NCBI GenBank assembly: GCA_036501515.1
Contig: DASYAD010000395.1
Span: forward strand, 5,152-69,151
DNA: 64,000 bases
Direction: 5' to 3'
DNA from: Trebonia sp036501515
GTDB lineage: Bacteria > Actinomycetota > Actinomycetes > Streptosporangiales > Streptosporangiaceae
The notes below the pieces were generated by a model, which worked only from the letters and a program-made list of their open reading frames with translations, did not search any database and was not told where the DNA came from. The position numbers and the translations under genes were made by a program. Below, one piece after another: positions 49,859 to 57,854 of this stretch; within the stretch, counting starts at the first letter, position 1; each line of letters starts with the position of its first letter.

Positions 49859-52581
49859 GCGATTCCCCCGGGGGTCGCGAAGTCACCGACGTAGGTTTCG
49901 AGCACGCCGGGGTGCGCGAGGACGTCGGCCGGGGCGCCCTCGGCGAGAATGCTCCCCGCCGCCAGGACCGTCATCCGGTCGCTGACCGCCCGCACCATGT
50001 CCAGGTTGTGCTCGATGAGCAGCACCGCGATGTTCCTGGTGGTCGCGAGTTCCCTGATGAGGGTGCCGAGAGCCTCGCTCTCGGGGTCGCTGAGACCCGC
50101 GGCAGGCTCGTCGAGCAGCAGCACCGCGGGGTTCGACGCAAGGGCGCGCATGATCGCGATCATACGGCGGCGGCCGAACGGCAGTGACGAAGGCAGCACG
50201 TCCAGCGTGTCCTCAAGCTGGCTTTCCCGCAGGGCGTCGAGCACCAGCGGTCCCAGCCGCGGCCTGGCCGGGCGCACGATGTCGGACAGGTAGCGCAGCA
50301 CGGCGCCGTCGTCGGCGCCGACCGCCAGGTTCTCCCTGACGGTCAGGTCGTCGAACAGCTCGAGCGACTGGAACGTGCGGGCGATGCCGAGCCGGGCGCG
50401 CCGGCGCGCGCCCCAGCGGGTGACGTCGGTGTCGTCGACCATGATCCGTCCCGCCGCGAGCGGCACGAAGCCGGTCACGGCGTCGATGAACGTGGTCTTG
50501 CCGGCGCCGTTGGGCCCGATGAGGCCGTGCACCTCGCCCGGCCGGACGGTGACCGTCACGTCGTTGACGGCCACCACGCCGCCGAACGCCACCCGCAGGT
50601 TCTCCACCCGCAGCGTCTTCGGACTCACCCGCCAGGCCGTCAGACCGCCTTCGGCGGCGCTGTCTCCCGCTGCGCTTGCCCGCGTGAGATCCGCGGCCGC
50701 GGGGGCCGTGGATCTCGCGCGAGCCGGCCGGACCCGGTCCCGCAGCCGCAGCAGCAGCCCGGAGTTCAGGTCGAACAGGCCGCTGGGGTTGCGGCGCAGC
50801 ACCAGCAGCAGGCCGACGGAACCGGCCAGCGGGATCCACGCGTTGATGTTCTGCACGCTGAAGAAGATCTGGGTGACCACGCCGCTCGGCAGCAGGGTGG
50901 CGCCGATCACCGCGCCCAGGATGTTGCCGACGCCGCCGACGACCGTCACCGTGACGAAGTTGATCGACGTCAGCAGGTCGAAGCTGCCCGAGGTCACGGT
51001 CGGGCTGAGGAACGCGTAGAGCATGCCGCCGACCCCGGCGATGGCACTGGCGACGGTGAACGCGTACACCTTGGCCCCGTACACGTGCACGCCGAGCGCG
51101 GCCGCGGCCCGCTCGTTGGACCGGACCGCGAGCATCCGGCGCCCGGCGTCGCCCCGGCGGATGTTCGCCACCGCGAGCGCCAGCAGCACCAGCACGACCA
51201 CCACGGTCACCCCGTACCTGGCCGGGTGCGCGGTGGGGTCGATGCTCCAGCCGAACAGGGTCGGGCTGTTCTGCGTCACCCCGTTCTCGCCGCCGGACAG
51301 CGTGTAGTTGTTCAGGATGAGATCGAAGATCACCATGCCCGCGGCGAGCGTGGCCACCGCCAGGCTGACGCCGCGGGCGCGCAGCGACGGCAGGGCGAGC
51401 AGGGCGCCGAGGACCCCGGTGATGACCAGGGCGCCGACGAGCGCCGCGAGAAACGGGAAGTGCCAGTTTGCACTGAGCCTGGCCGCCGCCAGCGCGCCCA
51501 CCCCGGCCAGGATGTACTGCGCGAGGGAGAGCTGGCCCGCGTACCCGGTGATGACGACCACTGACAGGGTGATCACCGAGAACGCCAGCGTCACCGTCAG
51601 CGCCGTCGACCACTCCGGCGGCACGACGATCAGCAGGACGATCATGACGGCCGCGAGCACGGCTACGACGGGCGGGCGGACCCGGCCGGTACCTGCCTTG
51701 GGCAGCTTGTCGATGACGAACGAGCGCAGCGGGATGCCGCGGCCTCTGATCACCAGGTAGGCGACGATCAGGATGTACGGGATGCTGAGGGACCACCCGG
51801 GGGTGGTCACGTAGAGGCTGGTGACCGACTGGGCCACGCCAAGCACCAGCCCGCCGACCAGGGCCAGCGGGAAGGACAGGAAACTGCCCGCGAGCCCGGC
51901 CCCGATCGCGGGGACGATCAGCAGGACCAGGGTGCCGGCCTGCAGGTAGTCGATGGGGGCGACGAGCACCCCGGCGAACGCGGCCAGCGCGGCCCCGAGC
52001 GCCCAGTTCACGGTGGCCACCGTGTCCGGCGAGTGGCCGGTGACCGACGCGGCGAGCTGGTTCTCGGCCACCGCCGACGTTACCCGGCCGAAGGAGCTGT
52101 AGCGGTAGAAGAACCAGAGCGCGGCCGTGACCGCGACGCCGATCGCGAACAAGATGATGATGTTGAGGCCGATGCGGACCCCGGGGAGCACTGTCACGCT
52201 GCTGATCGGCAGCGACGACGGAACGGAAGCGGTGTTTCCCTGGTAGATGATGGCCGCGATCGACGACAGCAGGCCGAGCACGCCGAGGGTGGCGATCAGC
52301 CGGGCCACCGCCGACGCGTTCCGCATCGGCCGCAGCACGAACAGGTGCACGGCCGCCCCCATGGCGGCGCAGGCGGCCATCGCGGCGACCAGCCCGGCCC
52401 AGTACGGCCAGCCGTTGAGCACGTGCAGCTCGTAGAAGATGTAGGCGCCGATCATCAGGAAGCCCGTTTGCGCGAAGTTGAGGATTCCCGAAGCCCGGTA
52501 GACCAGCACCAGCCCCTGGGCGACGATCCCGTAGATAGCCCCGACCCCGAGACCAAGCAAGGCGAAAGTCAGCAGTTCCAC
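49855..52581 (-). CDS. Fused Liv-type ABC transporter: LivH-LivM permeases plus LivG ATPase
   Basis: A single 908-residue polypeptide. Residues ~1-290 are a LivH-type permease (LGVGAIYGIVAQGLVLVYRASGILNFAQTG). About 300-610 is a LivM-type permease (VITGYAGQLSLAQYILAGVGAL). About 660-905 is a LivG ATPase with Walker A GPNGAGKTT, the LPFGRRRMIAIMRAL signature and Walker B VLLLDEPAAGLS. These are normally three proteins. GTG 52581 has AAGGAG upstream. With LivF at 53375 and the lipoprotein at 17492 it completes an importer, presumably for the island's substrate. Confidence 0.93.
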   Translation of the reverse strand: MELLTFALLGLGVGAIYGIVAQGLVLVYRASGILNFAQTGFLMIGAYIFYELHVLNGWPYWAGLVAAMAACAAMGAAVHLFVLRPMRNASAVARLIATLGVLGLLSSIAAIIYQGNTASVPSSLPISSVTVLPGVRIGLNIIILFAIGVAVTAALWFFYRYSSFGRVTSAVAENQLAASVTGHSPDTVATVNWALGAALAAFAGVLVAPIDYLQAGTLVLLIVPAIGAGLAGSFLSFPLALVGGLVLGVAQSVTSLYVTTPGWSLSIPYILIVAYLVIRGRGIPLRSFVIDKLPKAGTGRVRPPVVAVLAAVMIVLLIVVPPEWSTALTVTLAFSVITLSVVVITGYAGQLSLAQYILAGVGALAAARLSANWHFPFLAALVGALVITGVLGALLALPSLRARGVSLAVATLAAGMVIFDLILNNYTLSGGENGVTQNSPTLFGWSIDPTAHPARYGVTVVVVLVLLALAVANIRRGDAGRRMLAVRSNERAAAALGVHVYGAKVYAFTVASAIAGVGGMLYAFLSPTVTSGSFDLLTSINFVTVTVVGGVGNILGAVIGATLLPSGVVTQIFFSVQNINAWIPLAGSVGLLLVLRRNPSGLFDLNSGLLLRLRDRVRPARARSTAPAAADLTRASAAGDSAAEGGLTAWRVSPKTLRVENLRVAFGGVVAVNDVTVTVRPGEVHGLIGPNGAGKTTFIDAVTGFVPLAAGRIMVDDTDVTRWGARRRARLGIARTFQSLELFDDLTVRENLAVGADDGAVLRYLSDIVRPARPRLGPLVLDALRESQLEDTLDVLPSSLPFGRRRMIAIMRALASNPAVLLLDEPAAGLSDPESEALGTLIRELATTRNIAVLLIEHNLDMVRAVSDRMTVLAAGSILAEGAPADVLAHPGVLETYVGDFATPGGIA

Positions 52582-52643
52582 GCGTTGCTCCTTGCTGCCA
52601 GATGAGCGGCCCCAGTGGCGCCCGGCATTAGCCAGGTCCTGTG

Positions 52644-52679
52644 TGTTTGCCTAGCGCCCGTGTGTTCTCCAGGCGACCA
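52644..52679 (-). promoter_or_regulatory. Two degenerate TGTTCG-like operators upstream of LivHMG
   Basis: TGTTTGCCTAGCGCCCG (52644-52660) and TGTTCTCCAGGCGACCA (52663-52679) match 9 and 10 of the 12 arm bases of the TGTTCG-N5-CGAACA consensus. They start 19 bp apart, about two helical turns, on one DNA face. They lie 60-100 bp before the LivHMG start. The rest of 52582-52884 holds no gene. Confidence 0.4.
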
Positions 52680-52774
52680 CATCACCATGGCAGACGCCGC
52701 TGCCATTGTCCAGCGTCCGGTATCGCGACCCTCTCACTGGGGTTACGGCCGCCTTCACCGGCGCATATCCGGCC

Positions 52775-52837
52775 TTGACAGGCTTCTCGTTCCGCTCTTA
52801 CCGTGAATAAATCGCACACAAGGGCGCTGGACGAACA
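52775..52837 (+). promoter_or_regulatory. Promoter with degenerate operator for the split-barrel/LivF operon
   Basis: TTGACA (52775-52780), 18 nt, TACCGT (52799-52804): the same boxes and spacing as the Rieske and SDR promoters. After 16 nt comes AGGGCG-CTGGA-CGAACA (52821-52837), in which only the right operator arm is intact. Confidence 0.5.
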
Positions 52838-52884
52838 GGCAACGTGCCTGCCTGTCCCGTGACCAGGAGACCCGAGCCGCCGTT

Positions 52885-53361
52885 ATGACCCATCAGCGCG
52901 CAGCCATCAGGATGGACGAGGACGAGGTCTCAGCCTTCCTCGCCCAGCCCGGCCAGACCATGACGGTCGCCACCCTGCTGGCCGACGGCCGCCCGCACCT
53001 GACGGCGGTCTGGTACGGCTTCGCGGCCGACGGGACACTCGGCTTCACCTGCTACGCGAAGTCGCAGAAGGCGCTGAACCTGCGCGCCGACCAGCGGGTC
53101 ACCGTCCTGGTTGAGGACGGGCAGGAGCACGGCGAGCTGCGCGGGGTCCAGCTCCTCGCCCGCGCCGAACTCACCTCCGACCTGGCCGTGAAGGCCGTGA
53201 TCAGCGCCAGCGTCGCGTCCCGCTACCCGGCCAGGCCGCACCCGGACGGGCCCGGGCCGGCGCTGCAGCGGCGCGTCGCGGTACTCATCCGCCCGCAGCT
53301 GATCATCTCCTGGGACCACCGCAAGCTGGCACACGCCGGGACCGGCGGCCACCGACCGTGA
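52885..53361 (+). CDS. PPOX-class split-barrel oxidoreductase (F420/FMN)
   Basis: A 158-residue split-barrel protein: EVSAFLAQPGQTMTVATLLADGRPHLTAVWYGFAADGTLGFTCYAKSQKALNLRADQRVTVLVEDG is the usual pattern of F420-dependent PPOX-class enzymes. The C-terminal RPQLIISWDHRKL matches too. It is 13 bp upstream of livF in one operon. Its substrate may be an enone intermediate, but that is conjecture. Confidence 0.85.
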   Translation: MTHQRAAIRMDEDEVSAFLAQPGQTMTVATLLADGRPHLTAVWYGFAADGTLGFTCYAKSQKALNLRADQRVTVLVEDGQEHGELRGVQLLARAELTSDLAVKAVISASVASRYPARPHPDGPGPALQRRVAVLIRPQLIISWDHRKLAHAGTGGHRP

Positions 53362-53374
53362 GAGGCAAGAGACC

Positions 53375-54124
53375 ATGACGGGACAGCCAGAGGCGCCGGC
53401 GCCGGGCGAGGAAGCGCCGGAAGGCCAGCCGGCCGGCGAGGTACTGCTCGAGGCGGTCGGCCTGACCGCAGGGTACGGAGACCTCGCGGCCGTCAGGGAC
53501 GCCAGCCTGCGGCTGCACCGCGGCGAGATCGTCGCCGTCGTCGGGCCCAACGGAGCCGGCAAGACCACCACCATGCACGCCCTGGTCGGCGAGCTCCCGC
53601 TGATGCGGGGCGAAGTGCGCTGGCTCGGCCGCCCGGTGGCCAGCCCCCTGCACCGCCGGGTCCGCGAGGGCCTTGGCTACGTGCCCGAGGTGCGGTCGAT
53701 CATCATGAGCATGTCCTGCCGCGACAACCTCCGGCTCGGCCGCGGCGACCTCGGCCATGCCCTTGAGCTGTTCCCGGAGCTTGAGCAGCTGCTACCGCGG
53801 CGCGCGGGGCTGCTGTCAGGCGGCGAGCAGCAGATGCTCATCCTCGGCCGGGCGCTCGCGGCCCGGCCGAGCGCGCTGATCGTGGACGAGCTGTCACTCG
53901 GCCTCGCCCCGGTCGTCGTCGGCCGGCTGACGGAGGCACTCAAGGTGGCGGCCAGACAGGACGGCTGCGGCGTGCTGCTGGTCGAGCAGCAGGCCAGGCG
54001 GGCCTTCGCGGTGGCCGACCGCTGGTACCTGTTCCGTAACGGCCGCAACGTGGCCAGCGGCGACACCAAGTCGGGCCACCAGGCGATGGAGCAGGCCTAC
54101 CTGGCCAGTACCGGCGTCAGCTAG
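53375..54124 (+). CDS. livF: Liv-type ABC transporter ATP-binding protein (LivF)
   Basis: A 249-residue ATPase: VAVVGPNGAGKTTTMHALVGE (Walker A), GYVPEVRSI (Q-loop region, Glu in place of Gln), LLSGGEQQMLILGRALAARP (signature), SALIVDELSLGLAP (Walker B, with DEL for DEP). It is the second ATPase for the fused LivHMG transporter, encoded on the opposite strand next to it. Its TAG stop shares CTAG with the stop of the converging conservon GTPase. Confidence 0.92.
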   Translation: MTGQPEAPAPGEEAPEGQPAGEVLLEAVGLTAGYGDLAAVRDASLRLHRGEIVAVVGPNGAGKTTTMHALVGELPLMRGEVRWLGRPVASPLHRRVREGLGYVPEVRSIIMSMSCRDNLRLGRGDLGHALELFPELEQLLPRRAGLLSGGEQQMLILGRALAARPSALIVDELSLGLAPVVVGRLTEALKVAARQDGCGVLLVEQQARRAFAVADRWYLFRNGRNVASGDTKSGHQAMEQAYLASTGVS

Positions 54125-54720
54125 CCGCCCGGGCCCCGGGCCGTGACCATCAGGTATTCAAGCAAGCGGACGAGGACCTGCTTGCCTGAGCCGCGCTGGC
54201 GGGCGTCGCAGAACTGGATGGGGACGCGGGGGCCGATGTCGAGGGCGTCGCGGACCTCGTGCTCGTTGTACATCTCGGCGCCGTCGAAGCAGTTCACCGC
54301 GACGATGAAGGGAATGCCACGGGTCTCGAAGAAGTCGAGGGACCCGAAGCAGTCGGTGATGCGCCGGGTGTCGGCGAGGACGACCGCGCCGAGCGCGCCC
54401 GCGGACAGTTCCTTCCACATGAACCAGAACCGGTCCTGGCCGGGCGTGCCGAACAGGTACAGCACCACCTCGGAGCTGATCGTGATCCGGCCGAAGTCCA
54501 GCGCCACCGTGGTCGTGGTCTTGCCGGCGATCCCGGTGAGGTCGTCGACGGACGCGCCGACCTGCGACAGGCGTTCTTCCGTGCGCAGCGGCTTGATCTC
54601 GCTGATGGCCGAGACCATGGTGGTCTTGCCGGCCCCGAACCCGCCGGCGATCAGGACCTTGACCGCCTGCGCGCCGCTCAGGTCGGGATGCCTGAGCGGG
54701 TTAGAGTTTGCGTACGCCAT
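54121..54720 (-). CDS. Conservon GTPase (CvnD-type, MglA-like)
   Basis: A 199-residue small GTP-binding protein: VKVLIAGGFGAGKTTMVSAISE (P-loop), TTTVALDFGRI (switch/G2-G3), LYLFGTPGQDRFWFMW (DxxG-like GTPGQ) and VAVNCFDG (NxxD-like). Fourth and last gene of a conservon, a module that relays membrane sensing to cell decisions in streptomycetes. Its start lies inside the end of the DUF742 gene. Confidence 0.93.
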   Translation of the reverse strand: MAYANSNPLRHPDLSGAQAVKVLIAGGFGAGKTTMVSAISEIKPLRTEERLSQVGASVDDLTGIAGKTTTTVALDFGRITISSEVVLYLFGTPGQDRFWFMWKELSAGALGAVVLADTRRITDCFGSLDFFETRGIPFIVAVNCFDGAEMYNEHEVRDALDIGPRVPIQFCDARQRGSGKQVLVRLLEYLMVTARGPGG

Positions 54721-55072
54721 CGAGTACCGCCTGTAGCAGGTTGATGTCGGGCTTGGCCGTTACCGGGGGCGGGGGCCGGTGGGTGAGGTAGCCGGTGTCG
54801 ATCAGGTCGCTGACGAGGACCTTGACGGCAGCCAGCAGCAGGTCCAGGTGGGCGGCGATCTCGGCGATCGACAGCGCCCGGTGCTGGCACAGCCGCAGGA
54901 TTTCCCGGTACTCCCGGTCCAGGCCGGCGTTGCCGGGAGCCGAGCGGGCGGCGCTGACCAGGGTGAGGATGTCGAGGCCGTGCAGGTCCCGGCCGGCCCG
55001 GCCCCTGGTCATCGCGAACGGGCGAACCAGTGGGCCGGGGTCCTCGTCCCCGCCGGACGCGCCGCCGCTCAT
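54701..55072 (-). CDS. Conservon DUF742 protein (CvnC-type)
   Basis: A 123-residue protein with the DUF742 winged-helix pattern: LVRPFAMTRGRAGRDLHGLDILTLV, HRALSIAEIAAHLDLLLAAVKVLVSDLIDTGYL. It lies between the roadblock and GTPase genes with overlaps on both sides. DUF742 proteins are thought to bind their conservon partners or DNA. Confidence 0.93.
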   Translation of the reverse strand: MSGGASGGDEDPGPLVRPFAMTRGRAGRDLHGLDILTLVSAARSAPGNAGLDREYREILRLCQHRALSIAEIAAHLDLLLAAVKVLVSDLIDTGYLTHRPPPPVTAKPDINLLQAVLDGVRKL

Positions 55073-55509
55073 GGCACGCGCGAGGGCGGCGGCTCAGCTG
55101 GCAGCGCGCGCGGGCCAGCGGTGAGGGCGCTGCCTACCTGCTGCACGATCACGTTCATCTCATACGCCACCATCCCCAGGTCGGCGCGCGGCGAGGCGAG
55201 CAGGGCCAGGCAGGCGCCCGTGCCGGCCTCCGTCACCACGAGGAACCCGTCCTCCAGCTCGACGACCGTCTGCAGCATGCCGCCCTTGCCGAACCGCTCG
55301 CCCACGCCGCGTGACAAGCTGCTGAACGCCGACGCCATCGCCGCCAGGTGCTCGGCGCCCTCGCGGTCCAGTTCCGCCGAGCGAGCCAGCGGCAGCCCGT
55401 CACCGGACAGCACCACCGCCTTCTCGCTGCCCGCCAGCCGCCGGACCAGGTCATCAAGCAGCCAGTTCAGCCGGCCACCGCGGGCCGGGCCCGTCATATC
55501 GTCGTTCAT
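55069..55509 (-). CDS. Conservon roadblock/LC7 protein (CvnB-type)
   Basis: A 146-residue roadblock/LC7 protein: LNWLLDDLVRRLAGSEKAVVLSGDGLPLARS, then LQTVVELEDGFLVVTEAGTGACLALL. Such proteins act as GTPase regulators (MglB-like). It overlaps its neighbours by 4 bp on each side. Confidence 0.93.
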   Translation of the reverse strand: MNDDMTGPARGGRLNWLLDDLVRRLAGSEKAVVLSGDGLPLARSAELDREGAEHLAAMASAFSSLSRGVGERFGKGGMLQTVVELEDGFLVVTEAGTGACLALLASPRADLGMVAYEMNVIVQQVGSALTAGPRALPAEPPPSRVP

Positions 55510-57848
55510 CGCTTGTCCTCGCTAGCAGAATCGCGTCCCAGGCGGCTTCCCCGCTGAAAGGCCGACATGGAACCCCGGGCCTGATCCGGGCTGCGCTGCG
55601 GCCGCCGCGGCGCTGGCTGCCCCGCGGCTTCGGTGGCGTCCGTCCGGAGCTCGGGGGCCAAGTTCGCCAGCCGCTCGCGGCGCGCCAGGGGTGCGTGCCC
55701 TCGCCTGGGCCCCGGCGCGGGAGTGGGAGAAGGAGGGGGGACGGGAGACGTGGCGTTCTCCCACGGCGGCGCCGGAACGGCCACGCGGTCCGGCTGGGCT
55801 GGCCCGGGCCGCGCGGCCGGCGGTGCCATCCGGTGGCCGAGCGAGTCGGCCCCGTCGCCGCCAGCCGGACGCGGCACCGCACCGCGCCCCAGCAGAGCGG
55901 GAGCTGCGGGCAGCTGCTCGTGCCGCCCGGCGCGGCCAGGCGCGGGCGGGTCGTACGCCCCGGCGGGCCCGGTTTCCACCAGCCGGGCGGGAATCAGCAC
56001 GATCGCCTTGGCGCCGCCGTAGGCGGAGTCCTGCAGGCTCACCGCGATGCCGTGCCGCTGCGCCAGCTGGCCGACCACGAACAGCCCGATATGCCGCTGC
56101 CCGGACGCGGTCATCTGCTGGAATCCGGGCGGGTTGCGCAGCGTCTCGTTCAGCTGCTCGCGCTTCGCGTACTCGATTCCCAGGCCCTGGTCCTCCACTT
56201 CGACGACCACGCCTTTGCCGACCGCGTTGCCGCGCACCGTCACTGTCGCGTCGGGCGGCGAGAAGGCCGTCGCGTTGTCGACCAGCTCTGCCAGCAGGTG
56301 GATGAGGTCGCCCACGACGCTTCCCTGCACCCGCGCGTCGGGCAGGCGGACCGTGTCCACCCGCGCGAAGTGCTCGGTCTCCGACACCGCGCTGCGCACC
56401 ACGTCTTCGACCGCGGCCGGCTGCCGCCACCTGCGCCCGGGCTGGCCGCCGCCCAGGATGAGCAGGTTCTCGGCGTTGCGGCGGGCCCGGGTGGCCAGGT
56501 GGTCGAGCTGGAACAGCAGCTCCAGGTGCTCCGGGTCGCCTTGCCTGGCCTCGGCCACGTCGAGCAGCTCCAGCTGCCGGTGCACCACGAGCTGACTGCG
56601 GTGGGCGATGTCGAGGAAGACCTTGCTGATGCCGTTCCTGGTGCTGGCCTCCGCGGCGGCCGCCGTGACAGCGGTGCGCTGCGCGGCGTTGAACGCTTCG
56701 GCGACCTGCCCGATCTCATCGGAGCCGTAGTCGAGCTGCCCCAGCGCCGACTCCACGTCGACGGGCTCGCCGGCGCCAAGGCGCGCGACGATCTCGGGCA
56801 GCTTGGTGTCGGCGAGTTCCAGGGTCCTGGTGCGCAGCCGCCGCAGCCGGCCAACTAGCCGGTTCGCCAGTCCCACGGCGGCGGCGAACGCCGCGATCGT
56901 CAGCACGAGCACGAGCGCGCCCAGCCAGATCGACCTGGACAACGTCTGACTGGCCGCGGCCACGGTCGCGTCCGCGCTCTGCTGGTCGCTATCGATCCAC
57001 AGCTGGAGGATGCCCGCCGACACCGTACTTTCGGCGGCCAGCCAGCCGGCCGCGGGTGCGCCCAGCTTGCCGTGACTGGCCAGCGCGTCCTCGTCAGCAG
57101 TGGCGACCCGCCACGCGCTCCCGGTGATGAGGTGGTGGTATACCGACTGCTCGGCCGGGTTTAGTCGCGCGGCGACCGCCTGCAGGTCATTCCGGTAGGC
57201 ACCCGTCAGCTGGGCCACCTGGAGCCGGTCAGGCTGACTCAGCGTCCCGCGCTCGGCCCAGCCCGCTCCGAGTCCGACCGCGCGTGAGTGCAGGTCAAGG
57301 GCAGGGAACAAGTCAAGCACCGTGATCGCGTCCACCGCCGCGACGGCATCCGGCGCGCCGAGCGCGTTCAGCAGGAGGCCCGGCGAAGAGCCGCTGACAA
57401 TCTGGGTGTAGAAGGCATCGACCGCGGCGGCGCTCTCCTGACGGCTCCGGACATGCTGTCGCACGCCCGGCAGCTCCGCGCCGATCACGCGAAACCCCGC
57501 CGCGGTGCTCGCCATCACCTGGGGGTTGATGGCCTGCAGCGCACCGACGGCTTTCCCCGCTGCCGCGAGGGCCGCGTCGGTCTCGTTCCACTGCGCCTGG
57601 AGGCCCGCCAGTGCCTGGGGGTCTCCGCCGACGGCGCGCAAGCTGATCGTGCGCTCGTTCTCGACGGCAGCCTCGAAGCGGGTCAGCACGCTGACGTTGC
57701 CCGCGGAGTAACTAGCGAAGCTGTGCTCGGAAAGACCCTCAGAGATCAGGTAACCCGCGACCGAGGCGCCCGTCACGAGCAACGCCACGCTGGGAATCAG
57801 CGCGATCGCGAGCACCCGGGTCCGGATGCCCGCCATCCGGAACTGCAT
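55506..57848 (-). CDS. Conservon sensor histidine kinase (CvnA-type)
   Basis: A 780-residue membrane sensor. The first helix is near residues 10-33 (VLAIALIPSVALLVTGASVAGYLI). A nitrate/nitrite-sensor-like helical extracellular region of about 270 residues follows, then a second helix (IWLGALVLVLTIAAFAAAVGL) and a HAMP-like segment. The HATPase domain has LLAELVDNATAFSPPDATV and EDQGLGIEYAKREQLNE. A Pro-rich tail of about 140 residues ends the protein. It starts 6 bp after the CocE gene, so the conservon may be co-transcribed with the hydrolases. Confidence 0.93.
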   Translation of the reverse strand: MQFRMAGIRTRVLAIALIPSVALLVTGASVAGYLISEGLSEHSFASYSAGNVSVLTRFEAAVENERTISLRAVGGDPQALAGLQAQWNETDAALAAAGKAVGALQAINPQVMASTAAGFRVIGAELPGVRQHVRSRQESAAAVDAFYTQIVSGSSPGLLLNALGAPDAVAAVDAITVLDLFPALDLHSRAVGLGAGWAERGTLSQPDRLQVAQLTGAYRNDLQAVAARLNPAEQSVYHHLITGSAWRVATADEDALASHGKLGAPAAGWLAAESTVSAGILQLWIDSDQQSADATVAAASQTLSRSIWLGALVLVLTIAAFAAAVGLANRLVGRLRRLRTRTLELADTKLPEIVARLGAGEPVDVESALGQLDYGSDEIGQVAEAFNAAQRTAVTAAAAEASTRNGISKVFLDIAHRSQLVVHRQLELLDVAEARQGDPEHLELLFQLDHLATRARRNAENLLILGGGQPGRRWRQPAAVEDVVRSAVSETEHFARVDTVRLPDARVQGSVVGDLIHLLAELVDNATAFSPPDATVTVRGNAVGKGVVVEVEDQGLGIEYAKREQLNETLRNPPGFQQMTASGQRHIGLFVVGQLAQRHGIAVSLQDSAYGGAKAIVLIPARLVETGPAGAYDPPAPGRAGRHEQLPAAPALLGRGAVPRPAGGDGADSLGHRMAPPAARPGPAQPDRVAVPAPPWENATSPVPPPSPTPAPGPRRGHAPLARRERLANLAPELRTDATEAAGQPAPRRPQRSPDQARGSMSAFQRGSRLGRDSASEDKR

Positions 57849-57854
57849 GACGAC

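Noticed and set aside
52615..52806. 63-residue open frame between the liv operons
   Set aside because: It has no ribosome site and no family match, and overlaps the promoter and operator-like elements.
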